Shown one piece after another: positions 12,583 to 23,659 of a stretch of DNA of 64,000 nt. Numbering within the stretch: the first letter of the stretch is position 1; each line of letters opens with the position of its first letter. The DNA is from Calliopsis andreniformis. Taxonomy: Eukaryota > Arthropoda > Insecta > Hymenoptera > Andrenidae. A model generated the notes under the pieces. It was given only the letters and a program-made list of their open reading frames with translations. It was not told the DNA's origin and made no database searches. The stretch covers positions 18,517,001-18,581,000 of the forward strand of contig NC_135066.1 in NCBI RefSeq assembly GCF_051401765.1, written 5' to 3'. The position numbers and the translations under genes are program-made.

Positions 12583-13370
12583 TAAAGGAAGTATTGGACT
12601 ATTTCTTTATGTGCTACAATTCGATTCTTCAGGGTGGAAGAAACCTCTTGTATGTATTTAGCACTGATCTCTATAACTGGATACGATATAGGACTTTTGA
12701 GCATAGGCCGAGCTAGAGAGGAATAGGTTGGAATAAGTTGAAGAACGATTTAACATGTGCGACACTTGTGGGCGATCACAGGTACTAAGATTTTCTATTC
12801 ACGCCTACTTATAACGCTATCCGAAGTCCTCCTTATTGAAATTTTATAATGATTTATAATTCCTGTTTGGATTTTCTATAAACTACTATATATTTGGGGT
12901 TATATAAATTATACAGCAAAAAATGAGCATACATGTAATTTAGGAACTGTAGTACAATGACCGCCGGCAAGCGCTGCGCATGTTACATTCTTAAGCCTTG
13001 TTCAGATTAATCAAGTTACTTGAATTTGAGTGCATACCTATAGTCATTGACATATTATAAGAATAGACCTAACATTCAATGTATTTTTCTGATCGAGGCA
13101 AACGGGGTTCTAGAGCCTTTGGGGCCTTACAGTCCCGTTACCATTTTCGCGTCACTCTCGACGTTATCGACTTACAATTAGTCAGAAAATTTTGCTTTTT
13201 TGTCAATATCTCAAACGTAAATTACTTTGAATTTTAAAACTATTTTCAATTAATAGATAATATAATTTATTTTATTAATAAATTTCAATAAATAAGTAAC
13301 TGTTTGCTTCTAAAAATGTTTAACACAAGCGGTATACCGTATGTTCCGCATAAGCTGAACTGTCCAGGTC
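12583..13370. other. Gene-free; repeat end motif
   Basis: No gene. The segment about 12990-13030 (CTTAAGCCTTGTTCAGATTA onward) is an inverted copy of 20361-20402, so a MITE end common to both places is present. Confidence 0.45.
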
Positions 13371-13374
13371 CGGA

Positions 13375-16132
13375 CAGTTCGTCTTAAGGAGGATGGGTAT
13401 GTGTGTTTCACACCTCTGATTTCTTGCTTGACTGTCTTTCTAAGGATTTCGGAGCTCCACTAAGGTCATTTAAAATAGTCTTTCAAACAAAAGGCTTTTG
13501 AAAGATAACGACATGCCGGGTGATCATATTATAAGCTCATTTCCAGCAAACACACCAAATCCCGAAAGTCATTATAAATGCCGTTTAGGTACTTCCTTTC
13601 TGTTTTTATCGAGATATCTATTTTTAACAACTCATGAAGGCAAAGGAGGACTAAGGGCTAAAACGTCATTGGTCTATTCTTTCAGCGGCTAGGTACATGA
13701 AATTTGTATAAATACCGGTATTTCAAATCCTTAGTCATTCGTTCTGTTAATTTCAGTCAAGTAATACAGCAAAATTGTCGACAGCACGGAAATCGTCTAT
13801 CACGTTATCAACGCAATAGAATCTGAATGTCATTATCAAATTGGAAGACAGAGCTTCAATAGATACACTTGCCAAAGTTTATAACGTGAGTGCAAGAACG
13901 ATTCGTAGAATCAGGACCAGTGCAACCCAATTGCGACGAAAACTTATTGAAGGTCCAGGAAGGAAGAAGAAACCACCGGTTACCTTACCGCCGCAGCATA
14001 AGGTGTAATTTACGAAGGAATTGGAGGATGGTATTCCAATAGATATTCTTGCTAAGGAACACAATGTTACTAATTGCACCATAGAGCATATTGAGGGCCG
14101 TGCAATTCAATTGTGCCAGGAATTGGAGATATCCGCAAATTCTAAATAGAACAAGAAGCTACTAGCCACCTTACCGCTGCAGCAAAATTGGATATCGTTC
14201 AACAGTTAGAGGATGATGTCCCAATAGATGTGCTTTGTAAAAAAAATAACGTATCCAAGAACACTATTCGGTCGATACGGATCAGTGCCATCCAACTGCG
14301 ACAAGACGTGGAAATTTTAGAGAATTTGCGAAAGAAGAGAAAGCGGGAGCTCAAATATCACGATCTGGATTCCTGCCTTCACATGTGGTTTTTAAAGCGG
14401 CGTGTCATAGGAGACCGAATTACAGATGCACTGTTGATGGAGGAAGCAATAGGATTATATGAAGAACAAGCCGGCCCGTCATTATTTTATCTATCCAAAT
14501 GGTGAATTTGGAGCTTTAAACGGCGTCACAATATCCGTTTACAAAGGACACATGGCGAGGCTGCAAACACTGACAGGACGGGGATAGATGTTTTCATCGG
14601 GAGATTTCTATATAACGGCTGGAGGATTGAACTGCAAACTGTATACAATATGGACGAAATAAAGAAGGACAGAGTCACTATTGGATTTTGTGCAAATGCG
14701 TCAAGAACGCATAAACTTCCAATAATTTTTATACATAAATATAGCAAAGGACTCCCAAGTATTGCCTAGATCAATTATCCATGACATACAAATCACAGAA
14801 CAAGAATGCATGAATGACCCGCCCTTTATTTCCCGATTGGTATGAAAACCATTTTATACCAGCTGTGAAGCAAGAGCAGCTTGAAAAATGTTCGCAGATA
14901 GAACTTGCTCTTGATAGGCAATTGTTTAGTCCTTTTGCTACCAGAAAATTCTCAACGGAAGGACAATTTTGAAATAGTTGTAGAATTTTTCAAGCAATAT
15001 GACACAAAAGATTGTATTGATATTGTCAGCGAGGCTTGGGAAGATGTGACCGCCAGTAATATCCGAAATTCGTTGAACAAAATCTTGGGGAAGGACGCTG
15101 CATCAGAAATCGAAAAAGGCGTCAACAATAAACTTCACCAAGCCATTAACAGCATTGCTGGTGAGGAAGTTGACATGAACGAAGTGGATCCCCCCTTGCG
15201 AATAATATGAAAGTGATCCAGCCATATCAGCGGTGGAACACGAAGGAAGATAGATATTGCCAGAGGTGCCACAAGTTATCCAGGAATCGGACGAAATAGA
15301 ACAATCTTTCGATATGTTGTTACATTAGGCAATGACTCAACATTCTGTAATGACACACCTGCAAGTTGCAAAAATGATGTATGACCATACATTCAATCCT
15401 TAAACATCATAACGGTTTACTATTATACTTATGTACACTCATGTATTATTTGAATGATGTATTATGTTGACAATTAAACGTAGTCCGAATTACTTTGCGT
15501 TTGATGTCATTTTCATTGGAAAAACGTAAGGAATTCATTCTTACTATTTTCATGTGGAGGATAGAGTTGATTGACGTGCACAGATTTAGTCATCAGCGTT
15601 TATTGGTGCGAATTTTTCTCGTACGGTACAAGTTATCGCTTCGGCAGTTCACGACTTTCTGGTGGTCCTGTCACGCTTACCCCCACGATAGGGCCTCTTT
15701 TTTCGGTCCTTAATTTTCTCACGCGACGAGGCAGTAGATGAGGCCAGACGACCTTTACGCACTTTAATTACGACCAGGGATTTCCTCTGGACTTACTCAT
15801 TTGGGACCCACTTGGTCACACGACAGACCCGCTCTGAGTGTCCTTTAGAAACCCCTAATTTATGATAGTCGCAATTGCTATTGAGGACTCTTGACGAAAA
15901 TTCTACAACATGCTACAGTTAAAGAATGTTTAAAAACATTTCCTTACAAATAGGTTTGCAGTCACGCGAGTCATAAATTGTCTTAGCTATTTGCACGCCA
16001 GAAACTGCCCTGTACGTAGAGCTGGTCACTACACATGAAGTTCTAACGCAAAATAGATAACTTCGATCAGACAATAATGAATATTTTATGTTTATGCGAG
16101 GAGGATAGTTCATCTTAAGCGGGACTTACTGT
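13375..16132 (+). mobile_element. Tigger/pogo-like DNA transposon
   Basis: The region contains a broken Tigger/jerky-type transposase (13775-15210). Candidate termini are CAGTTCGTCTTAAG at about 13375 and, in reverse complement, CAGTAAGTCCCGCTTAAG ending at 16132, followed by TA. These share CAGT...GTC and CTTAAG, consistent with pogo-type CAG ends, but the left end lacks an obvious TA. The 3' non-coding part (15440-15553 plus 16040-16100) matches 23430-23600 continuously, so 15554-16040 appears to be a later insertion. Boundaries are provisional. Confidence 0.55.
13775..15210 (+). pseudogene. Tigger/jerky-type transposase with three tandem HTH units
   Basis: The frame from 13775 gives three successive psq/CENP-B-type helix-turn-helix units: about 13838-13950 (KLEDRASIDTLAKVYNVS), 14009-14130 (KELEDGIPIDILAKEHNV) and 14182-14310 (QQLEDDVPIDVLCKKNNVS). 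Each is followed by TIRxIR/AIQLRQ-like text and joined by basic linkers containing TLPxQ. A CENP-B/Tc5-type second DNA-binding domain follows at 14340-14480 (DSCLHMWFLKRRVIGDRI). The DDE_1 core appears with frameshifts as HNIRLQRTHGEAA, YNMDE, GFCANASRTHKLPIIFIHKY (14530-14750). A C-terminal piece runs 14905-15210. Damage: the start is TTG in place of ATG, a stop at 13817, a stop at 14006, a stop near 14146, and later frameshifts. Normally this family has a single N-terminal unit. Confidence 0.75.
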
Positions 16133-16418
16133 ATTATATTTTATGTTTTATACAATAAAATCGAAAATGGCCAAATTTTTAAGGGTTAATTTTAACCTTT
16201 AGACAGTAAAAAAATGGTATATTACATATTTATATGTTCTGTATGTTCCCAAATTTCATAGTCTTTTAAATTTCCGGGTTGGATGACCTCTCTTATTAGA
16301 TAATTTATGAATAAATACATTAAACAGGACATTAAAATTAGAAAAGAAATTTTGCTGACATTTACTTACGACTTTGACAACATTTGTCACGATGTGTCGC
16401 CCAAGACCTATCTCTTTA
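16133..16418. other. AT-rich spacer
   Basis: No gene or repeat structure recognised between the end of the Tigger element and the MITE. Confidence 0.5.
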
Positions 16419-16420
16419 TA

Positions 16421-17098
16421 CAGGGTGTAACAAGTATAAGCTTCGATGTTTTAAGGGATGATAGAAGATCGAAATTGGAGTACGAAATGTCATATAACAT
16501 AGTGTCGGAATTGCTTTCATTTTGCAGTAATAATACCTAAAAGTTAGCACCATGTATCGTAATGAAAGATAATTCAAGCATATCAGTGAGACAAACCCAG
16601 TGAAAGAACCCATTGACCTACCTTATTCGGTTGCTTAAGAAGGTTGTGTTCGTTTCGGAAGGTCCTCAATAGACGTTAAGACTCTTATAGGTGCAAGTCT
16701 TACAATGGGACTCCTATTGTAAAACAGTTCCTACTTTCTAGATTACTGGGTCAGTTTGAATAGCTAACTGCAGGCAATCTTTTTGTCTACGATTCATCTG
16801 TGTGTGTTACCTACGTTTCTTCCACGAGCATTTCCGATTTTTAAAGGTTTATAAAAGTTCAACCGTAGGAGGTATAATAAAATGTATTAAGACTTCTTAG
16901 CTCCGTTTCTGTCATTCAATGGATCTGTAAAATTATAGAATCTTCTGATTGTTAGTTTAGCACATAGACTTGTTAACTTTAAAACATTATTGCAAAACGA
17001 AGACAGATCAGACACTATATCATAGGGCATTTTATACTCCAATTTGGGTCTCCTACCATCTCTTAAAATATCGAAGGTTAAATTTATTGCACCATGTG
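16421..17098. mobile_element. TA-flanked MITE (family W) next to receptor exon
   Basis: The left end CAGGGTGTAACAAG and the right end, reverse complement CATGGTGCAATAAA, are bracketed by TA at 16419-16420 and 17099-17100. Long inverted arms (16438-16547 and 16972-17079) share FDxLRD-coding text in both orientations. Part of the interior and right arm (16800-16990) recurs at 51530-51720 on the same strand. No transposase is present. The element lies inside the intron preceding the receptor exon at 17123, so its right edge is 24 bp from the splice junction. Confidence 0.75.
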
Positions 17099-17122
17099 TA
17101 TGTAGATTATCTTTAGTTTCAG

Positions 17123-17383
17123 GATGTGGACGGTTCGTCGTCGGAGAACTTGACGGCTTGTCGAATCCTACCGCAATACGATTGGCCGTTCTTCCAAATG
17201 TCGTTCTTCCTGATGAGCTACCTTCTGCCACTGATGCTGATATGTTTCTTTTACATTTGTATGCTCGTCAGGCTCTGGCGTGGTCCTCGCGTCAGTGCTG
17301 AGAGTCGACGTGGAAGAAAACGTGTTACAAGACTGGTGCTTGTCGTTGTTGGTGTTTTCGCCTTTTGTTGGTGCCCCATACAG
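17123..17383 (+). CDS. AstA-R: Allatostatin-A receptor, TM5-TM6 exon (partial gene)
   Basis: This exon encodes 87 residues of a class A GPCR. It begins in extracellular loop 2 (SSSENLTACRILP, with the conserved Cys and a possible N-glycosylation site NLT). TM5 follows (SFFLMSYLLPLMLICFFYI), then the third intracellular loop with SRRGRKRVTRLV, then TM6 with the CWCP motif (FAFCWCPIQ). These features match insect allatostatin-A/galanin-type receptors, which couple the A-type allatostatin neuropeptides to G proteins at the plasma membrane. The exon start is set by AG at 17121-17122. An in-frame TAG at 17114-17116 excludes a longer exon, although AG at 17115-17116 could serve as an alternative acceptor adding two codons. 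The donor is CAG|GTTAGT at 17384. The exon is phase 0 on its 3' side. Exons for TM1-TM4 were not found in the window. Confidence 0.9.
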
Positions 17384-18165
17384 GTTAGTATTACATGCAA
17401 TTTTACAACGGGTAATGAAAGTGACAATGTGTGAAGCCTTTCATGCTTAAAGCTCTCAAAAACGTCACTTCTGAAAAATGATCGTAATTGCAATCGTTTC
17501 ATGAATACGAAGAAACTGTTCACAAATCTCCTTGTAAGCTTTTGACTTTCAAAGTATGAAGAGGTTTCAAAAAAAAATCGATACTTATTCAACACAAAAT
17601 TAGAGGTGATAAGAAAACGTATGAGTGCAGTAAACATGCACAGTAACTCACGAATTTATTCACAAAAAATGATTAAATTCACACGTTAAGAATCTTTAAA
17701 ATATTAGATATATTTGTGTACATACATAATTGTGCGGATAGAAATTAAACGTAGAAACTAAACATAATAAAAGAAGAGAAAGGTACACCACAGGATTTTT
17801 CATAATTTTAATAATTCTTTAATAAAACTTTTACAAACATATTTACGAGGTTCTTTTGATGAAAACAAGACCAAATACAAAATGATTTGAATCATGTTTA
17901 CGTATTTAATGAATGATAATAACTCTTCTTTTTCTCTTATTAAGTAAGTACATATTATTCGAATTATTTCGTGTTTGATCTTATGTTAAACAGGAAAATC
18001 TCATAAATACGCTAATAAAGATTTGATTAAAAAAAAGAAATAGAAATATAAAAGTTTCATCCTTGCATTAGTATTATCTCACCGATGCACGAGGTCGAGT
18101 CAGGTTACCTTGTTCAATCCTTGCTCCGCCAAGCCATTCAATTTTGAGACATCTCGAAGCATTTA

Positions 18166-19839
18166 CAGTGAGTGTAAAAAGTCTTTGTATAGTACTTAAT
18201 TTGAACAAAAACTTTGCAGAATTTTGTTTATTACAAAAATATGTTAACAAAAACATACATACATATTCTTAAAAATCTCTAGAACAAATGTCATTAATAA
18301 AAAATTATTTATTTATATTTATTATGAAAATATTAACAAATTTCCAGAAATTGGCGTAAAATATACGCGTAATAAGTATACGTACAGTCCTTGATTCGTA
18401 ATATTCTATATAAAACAATTACAAGATAATCTATGACATGTAAACATACTTAGCATCAGTATGCCTGGAGACGCTGTCGGTATAGGTAGTATCCTAAATT
18501 CAAACATTATCAACTGTAAAATGGGACGAAAAGGCAAGGAAACCTCTGAAGAAGAAAGGAAAATTGTTATAAATTTACATAATAAGTGTAAAACACTGAC
18601 TGAAATTTCTAAAGTTTTAAATAGACCAAGGTCCACGATTCAAAGAATCATTGACAGATATGGCGATCGAAAAACTGTACAAAGTAATCCAAGGAACGGA
18701 CGTAAACGAATAATAAATGAGTACACCGGCCGATGGATAATTCGAAAAATAAAGCAAAATCCAAAGATAAGTGCGGTAAAAATCACAGTTGAATTTAAAA
18801 ATGATATGAACATTAATGTATGCAGTAGTACAGTGCATAATTTTTTACGGGACAGAGGATATCATGGCAGAGTAGCTCGTAAGAAATACTTCGTAAATAA
18901 AATCAATAGAAAGAAACGATTGTACTTCGCGAAAGAATACGTTAATGTTCCTGTGGAGTACTGGAACCGTATCATAGTTACTGATGAGAGTAAATATAAT
19001 ATATTTGGGTCAGATAGACGACGTATAGTATAGCGGAAAAAAATACCGAGCATGAAAAAAGAAATTTGTAGCCAACCGTAAAACATGGAGGGGTATCAGT
19101 CACAGTTTGTGGCTGTATGAGCACGAGCGGGGTTGGATTCCTCCATTTTATCAATGATATCATGGATTACAAAATGTACATCGATATTCCAAAAGAGTAT
19201 CTTCAGGCTAGTGCAAATAAAATGGAGTTACAGGACAATTATATATTTTTGTAAGATAATGATCCGACGTATAATGCTTATAATACACGCCACTGGATCG
19301 TATATAATGTGCCGCAGCAATTAAAAATTCCTCCACAGTCTCCAGACGTAAATGTGATACAGCACTTATGGAGGCATCTTGAAGAAAAAATTCGAGACCA
19401 TCACATTTCTTCGAAACAAGATTTAAAAAATGCATTTTTAGAGGAATGGAACAAAATTTCCAGTACTATAACCAAAAATTTAGTAAATTCGATGCCGCAA
19501 AGGCTTAAAGCGATTATACAATGTAAAGGGAATCCCACTAGATACTAAAACAGCAAATAGATTGATTTTTGTTATGTTTATGTACTAAAATTTATAGTTT
19601 TTGTTGTAAAATTAAAAGTATACGAATACTTATTACGCGTATATTTTATGCCAATTTCTGAAAATTTGTTAATATTTTCATAATAAATATAAATAAATAA
19701 TTTTTTATTAATGACATTTGTTCTAAGGATTTTTAAGAATATGTATGCATGTTTTTGTTAACATATTTTTGTAAAAAACAAAGTTCTGCAATGTTTTTGT
19801 TCAAGTTGATTACTGTACGAATACTTTTTACACTCATTA
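18166..19839 (+). mobile_element. Complete Tc1-type transposon, decayed
   Basis: The left end CAGTGAGTGTAAAAAG starts directly after TA (18164-18165). The right end, reverse complement TAATGAGTGTAAAAAG, stops before TA at 19840-19841; two transitions separate it from the left end. The terminal inverted repeats are about 220 bp (18166-18384 and 19619-19839) and end internally at a shared ATATACGCGTAATAAGTA. The single transposase gene lies between them. The total of 1674 bp is normal for Tc1 elements. It is inserted in the receptor intron in the same orientation as the gene. Confidence 0.9.
18521..19548 (+). pseudogene. Tc1 transposase (DD34E family), inactivated
   Basis: The natural start is probably 18521 (MGRKGKETSEEER), although an in-frame ATG at 18461 exists. 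The paired helix-turn-helix region is at residues 1-110 (TEISKVLNRPRSTIQRII; later STVHNFLRDRGYHGR). First catalytic Asp: VTDESKYNIFG. Second: DNDPTYNA. The third position reads SPDVNVIQHLW: the catalytic Glu of the PIENLW motif is Gln (CAG at 19360-19362), at the correct spacing of 34. Other damage includes a stop at 19031-19033 where the family has Trp, a frameshift near 19078, and a stop at 19252 just before the second Asp where Gln is usual. The C-terminus (NSMPQRLKAIIQCKG) is intact. Confidence 0.88.
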
Positions 19840-20404
19840 TACGTCATAGATAGTTTCAGGCAGTTATCCAACTTTTACTGTAGCTCGAAATATACAGTAG
19901 ATATGAAAAAATGTTTCAGACAAAACTTGCATGGTATCAAGGGGAACAGAACGCGTTGTCTTTCATTTGACCTTGTAATATTCCTGAACAGGCTTACAAA
20001 GGTAAACACTGAAGTTTGAAATTAAAACCTATACTTTGTTACTGCCTATTATTATAGCTGACGTAGAGACGTTTTCAAAACACTATCTACCCATAACACA
20101 ACATAAGCTGTTATCTTTTAACATAACATAAGCTTAGTCTTTAACATAAGCTGTTCCCAATGTATACCCTCTGTGGTGTACATTGAGTAAAGGCTCGTTA
20201 GACAAAACTAAATAAATTCAAGTGACTTGAAGCAATCTGATTAATTTGAACATTTTATTTTCCTGGATTTTAAATACTCTTTCAAGCTTTAAATGAAGTT
20301 GAGTCCTTTTAACTTTTCCTTGGCTTGAAATGCATATTGATTGATGTATTCTACTATACTCGAATTCAAGTTACTTGACTAATCGGAACGACACTTAAGG
20401 GTCT

Positions 20405-20925
20405 TTTTCGAGATTGACAAGTCGGTATCTGCTGTTACAGTTTTCGTTATAGGAATAGCATTACCTACAGACATGCGGCTATCTAATGAAGGCGATATGG
20501 AGTCACCCTATAGCTCTAAATTAGAAACCACTACATATACTAGTATACCAGCGACGTGTACGTAAGCTCGGTGCTTCGGACAGTTGCAAAAGGTCGAGAG
20601 AGAAGGCAGATGTAACCCTTGCTCTCTCGCTCTTGAAACGTTGAGATTCAACTGTTTAAGTTGCCAGCAAACGAAACAAGCTAAGCACAATCTTTTCATT
20701 TACCAAAATATTTTCTTTTCTCGATTTGTAAATGAGGGCAGCGGCGGATTCAGTCTTTAAGAAGTCCGAGACGATCCAAATTTCTGGAACCTCATTAAAA
20801 TAAATATATTATGAAAAATATGTATTGCTTTATTTTTTTACCAAATTAAATACACATAAAATTAAGAATACTTAGATCAAGCATTTGGAAAGACATCTAC
20901 TTCACATTTATCGCGATAATAACAA
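20405..20925 (+). repeat. Single arm of large-armed family L
   Basis: It starts TTTTTCGAGATTGACAAGTC and follows the arm order of 9545-10070, including CACGTG-like text, the CTCTCGCTCTTGAAACGTT block and ATTTATCGCGATAATAA. It is cut off at about 20925 where the opposite-strand non-LTR fragment begins. No partner arm is nearby. Confidence 0.7.
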
Positions 20926-20934
20926 TACCTACAG

Positions 20935-22745
20935 TTGCAATACCTAGTTCGGGGGGCTTGCAAGCTGATCCCACGTACCTATTACTTGGTATTTTGCTTT
21001 CGTTTGTATAAATCGCGTAGGCATTATTTGTGTAGAGTACCTCAGTCCTTAGTCAACTTAGGTTTGTGGTTTCCTTCAAGGCTTTTCCCAGTTCGAAGTC
21101 AATTGGAATGGATGTGATTATAGTTCTATATTCCTGACTGTAGATATTAAAATGTTTTTGGGGATTAATTGATCTTTTCTATTCTTTTTCTTAATGCATT
21201 TTTTGTAGTAATTGTGTATTATTTTGTTTACAGGCAAATTAGAGTTTGACAATACTTTACTTAAATAGCAGTTTCATAAAAGCTTTGTTCGCTCTTGTAT
21301 CAATGGCAGTTTGGATTCCGCTAGTAAAACATTGGTTGGTGTACTATTTTTATATCATAGGGCAACCCTTATAGCTGAATTCTGTATTGTTTTGAGTTTT
21401 CTTATAAAATCTATACGCGTAGGAAAATATACGAAACAACTGTAATCCATGATAGAGCGAACGAATCTTTTGTACAAAATGATCAGTGTTTCGGGGTTGC
21501 AGCCGAACCATGTGCCGCATAGGAACTTTATGATATTTAGAGCCCTCATACACTTATTACGTATTCAGTTTACTTTCGGAGTAAATGTCATTTTGTAATC
21601 AAAAGTAATACCTAAGAAATATGCTGAGTAACTGAATTTTGTGGTATGTCCGGCAGTTTTGATTTCAGTTTTGCCAGGCAGAATATTTTTATTATTAAAA
21701 TGTATTAATACAGCCTTTTGTGGAGATAATTACAACCCAAGGTCTGCAAGATTCCTCATAATAGTGTTTACCGATTTTTTAATTGCATTTCTACACTTAC
21801 TGATAGGTGAGAGTTTTGGAAAGACTACAATGTCCTCTGCGAAATTAGAGGCAGTTATACTCTTTGGTAAATTATCAGTTATGTCTCGTACGTATATCAT
21901 GTATAATAACCGACTGGTGACCCCACCTTGAGGTACTCTCTCATGTACCGTTCTATATTCGTCACCAGTGTAATCTGTATAAATATGTCTTTCATACGTA
22001 AGGAACCTGACAAATCTGATTAAGTTGTCTGAGCAACCTACCTCTGCGAGTTTTCCTAACAGTATATCGCTTTTAACGTTGTCGAACGCTCCACAGATAC
22101 CGAGAAAAGAGGCTATGGCATTGGTATCTCTTTTGAATGTTAAAGCCTCATTGACTTGCAGCATAAGATTCACTAGATTATCGACACAGGATCTGCCTTT
22201 TCTAAAACCAAATTGATTGTTAGGTAGTAAGTTGTTAAGTTCTACCCACCAGTGCAATCTATTTTTTATGAGAGTTGTTAGATAGGCACGTGGACAGGGT
22301 TATTGGTCTTACAGTTTTGCCTTCTAGTTCGTCAATGAAGTGCACAAAAAATAGTTTCCAACTAGTTGGGTAGTCGTCATGTTTATACATTTCGTTATAT
22401 ATGTCCAATAGTATTAATTTAAATTTTATTGGCATGTTTCGTAAGATCTCATATCCCGTCTATTCCCGGGGCCGATTTAGAATTTGCTGAATTTAGGGTT
22501 ATGTTAAACTCTGTAAAATTAAAATACATATCAAAAAAATCGTTTGTGTTAAGCTTAGGGAGCCAGTTTGGGTCGGTGGCAGCCCACGGAAGGTTTATTT
22601 TGTTTAAAGAGGTCGCGATTTTGATTCCTGTTTGTAGGTTATCTATAATATATGCGAAGGGTTGATTCTGATCCATTTATTTTTAAAAATCTTGCATTTA
22701 TCCCAAACGACTGTTGAACTGTTCTTGATATTTTGTATGGTGTAG
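20935..22745 (-). pseudogene. Non-LTR retrotransposon: RT plus RNase H remnant
   Basis: On the minus strand, 22676-22449 holds the pre-RT and first RT block (INLPWAATDPNW, SAPGIDGI). 22257-21730 holds the core: NNQFGFRKGRSCVDNL, GAFDNVKSDILL, VPQGGVTSRLLYMIYV and FAEDIVVF. 21549-21355 is the post-RT block (LCGTWFGCNPETL). Continuing to 20935 is RNase H-like text (YTNESK...VGSACKPP) in broken frames, so the element belongs to an RNase H-bearing I-like group or a close relative. Inactivating changes: the catalytic FADD is FAED, the first catalytic region reads GICGAFDNV, and several frames are shifted. The endonuclease is absent; the 5' end abuts Tigger sequence at about 22746. Confidence 0.8.
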
Positions 22746-23110
22746 TTGATAACATTCCATTCCTCAGCAAGAACATCTACTGGAATACCATTCTCCAATT
22801 TCTTCGTAATTTCTACCTTCTGCTGCAGCAGTAAGGTAATCGGTAGTTTCTTTTTCTTTCCTGGAAATCCAACACGTTACGTCGTTTTGGCACTCACGTT
22901 AAATTCTTTGACAGATGTGTCCATTGAAGCTCCATCCTCCACTTTTTTAACGATGTCCAGCTTCTCTTACGCTGACAATATGACAGATAATTTCCGTGTT
23001 GTCGACATTTTTGCTGTATTACTGCAATATACTCATTTTGTTATATTACTCAACTGAATTCAACAAAACGAATGACTAATGGTTTGGAAATACTTGTAAG
23101 CCCCTAAATA
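22746..23110 (-). pseudogene. Second Tigger-like copy, N-terminal tandem HTH part
   Basis: Reading the minus strand from about 23012 gives an intact ATG start (MSTTRKLSVIL). The first HTH unit follows (EKLDIVKKVEDGAS), then a KKKKLPITL linker and a second unit (ITKKLENGIPVDVLAEEWNV). It aligns with 13720-14100. Two stops interrupt it. It is truncated at about 22746 by the non-LTR fragment, so the third unit cannot be assessed. Confidence 0.75.
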
Positions 23111-23429
23111 CTAATAAAGGATTTACAAGGCGCATTTACAAGGTGAATAGCAATTGACGTATCAGAAATCCAACCTAAGGTTCACATGCCGTCACCCGAT
23201 CGTGAAACCACATCATCCTAGGCCTCAATTGAATTTATATCTATATTATTTATACAGGGTGATTTTTCGCTAATGGACTCAAAAGCGGTGCGCTGCAGCC
23301 TAAAAATCATAACAGAAGTCATGTCCGTCTACCCGATAAGCTATTATATGTGTCATGGACGAAAAAATTCTTTAATTAATTAAATATCTCTAGCAAAAAA
23401 ATCATTTTGTATTTGATTTACATATGTAT

Positions 23430-23600
23430 TATTTGGAATATGTACTATTTTGATAATTAAAAATAGTCCGAATTACGTCATGTTTGATATTATTTTCATG
23501 GGAAAAATATGAGGAATCCATTTGTACAATTTTCACGGAAATCTAACGAAAAATATATAACTTCAATCAGGCAGTAATAAATATTTCATGTTGCATTGCG
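23430..23600 (+). repeat. Tigger 3' non-coding segment
   Basis: It matches the 3' region of the element at 15440-15553 and 16040-16100 without the intervening 0.5 kb. Shared text includes TAGTCCGAATTAC and ATTTTCATGGGAAAAA-like sequence, then AACTTCAATCAG. Its orientation is opposite to the adjacent 5' fragment at 22746-23110, so the locus is rearranged or holds two insertions. Confidence 0.6.
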
Positions 23601-23659
23601 GAGTGCTTTTTCATCTTTGTCGCGTGTCGTTATCAAAATCCTTGCGCGATGAGTATTTT

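Noticed and set aside
1..17100. Search for receptor exons encoding TM1-TM4
   Set aside because: No DRY/DRF-type TM3 motif or TM1-TM2 pattern was recognised; these exons are probably upstream of the window.
17251..17637. 128-codon minus-strand open frame across the receptor exon
   Set aside because: It is the antisense shadow of the TM5-TM6 exon and its donor region.
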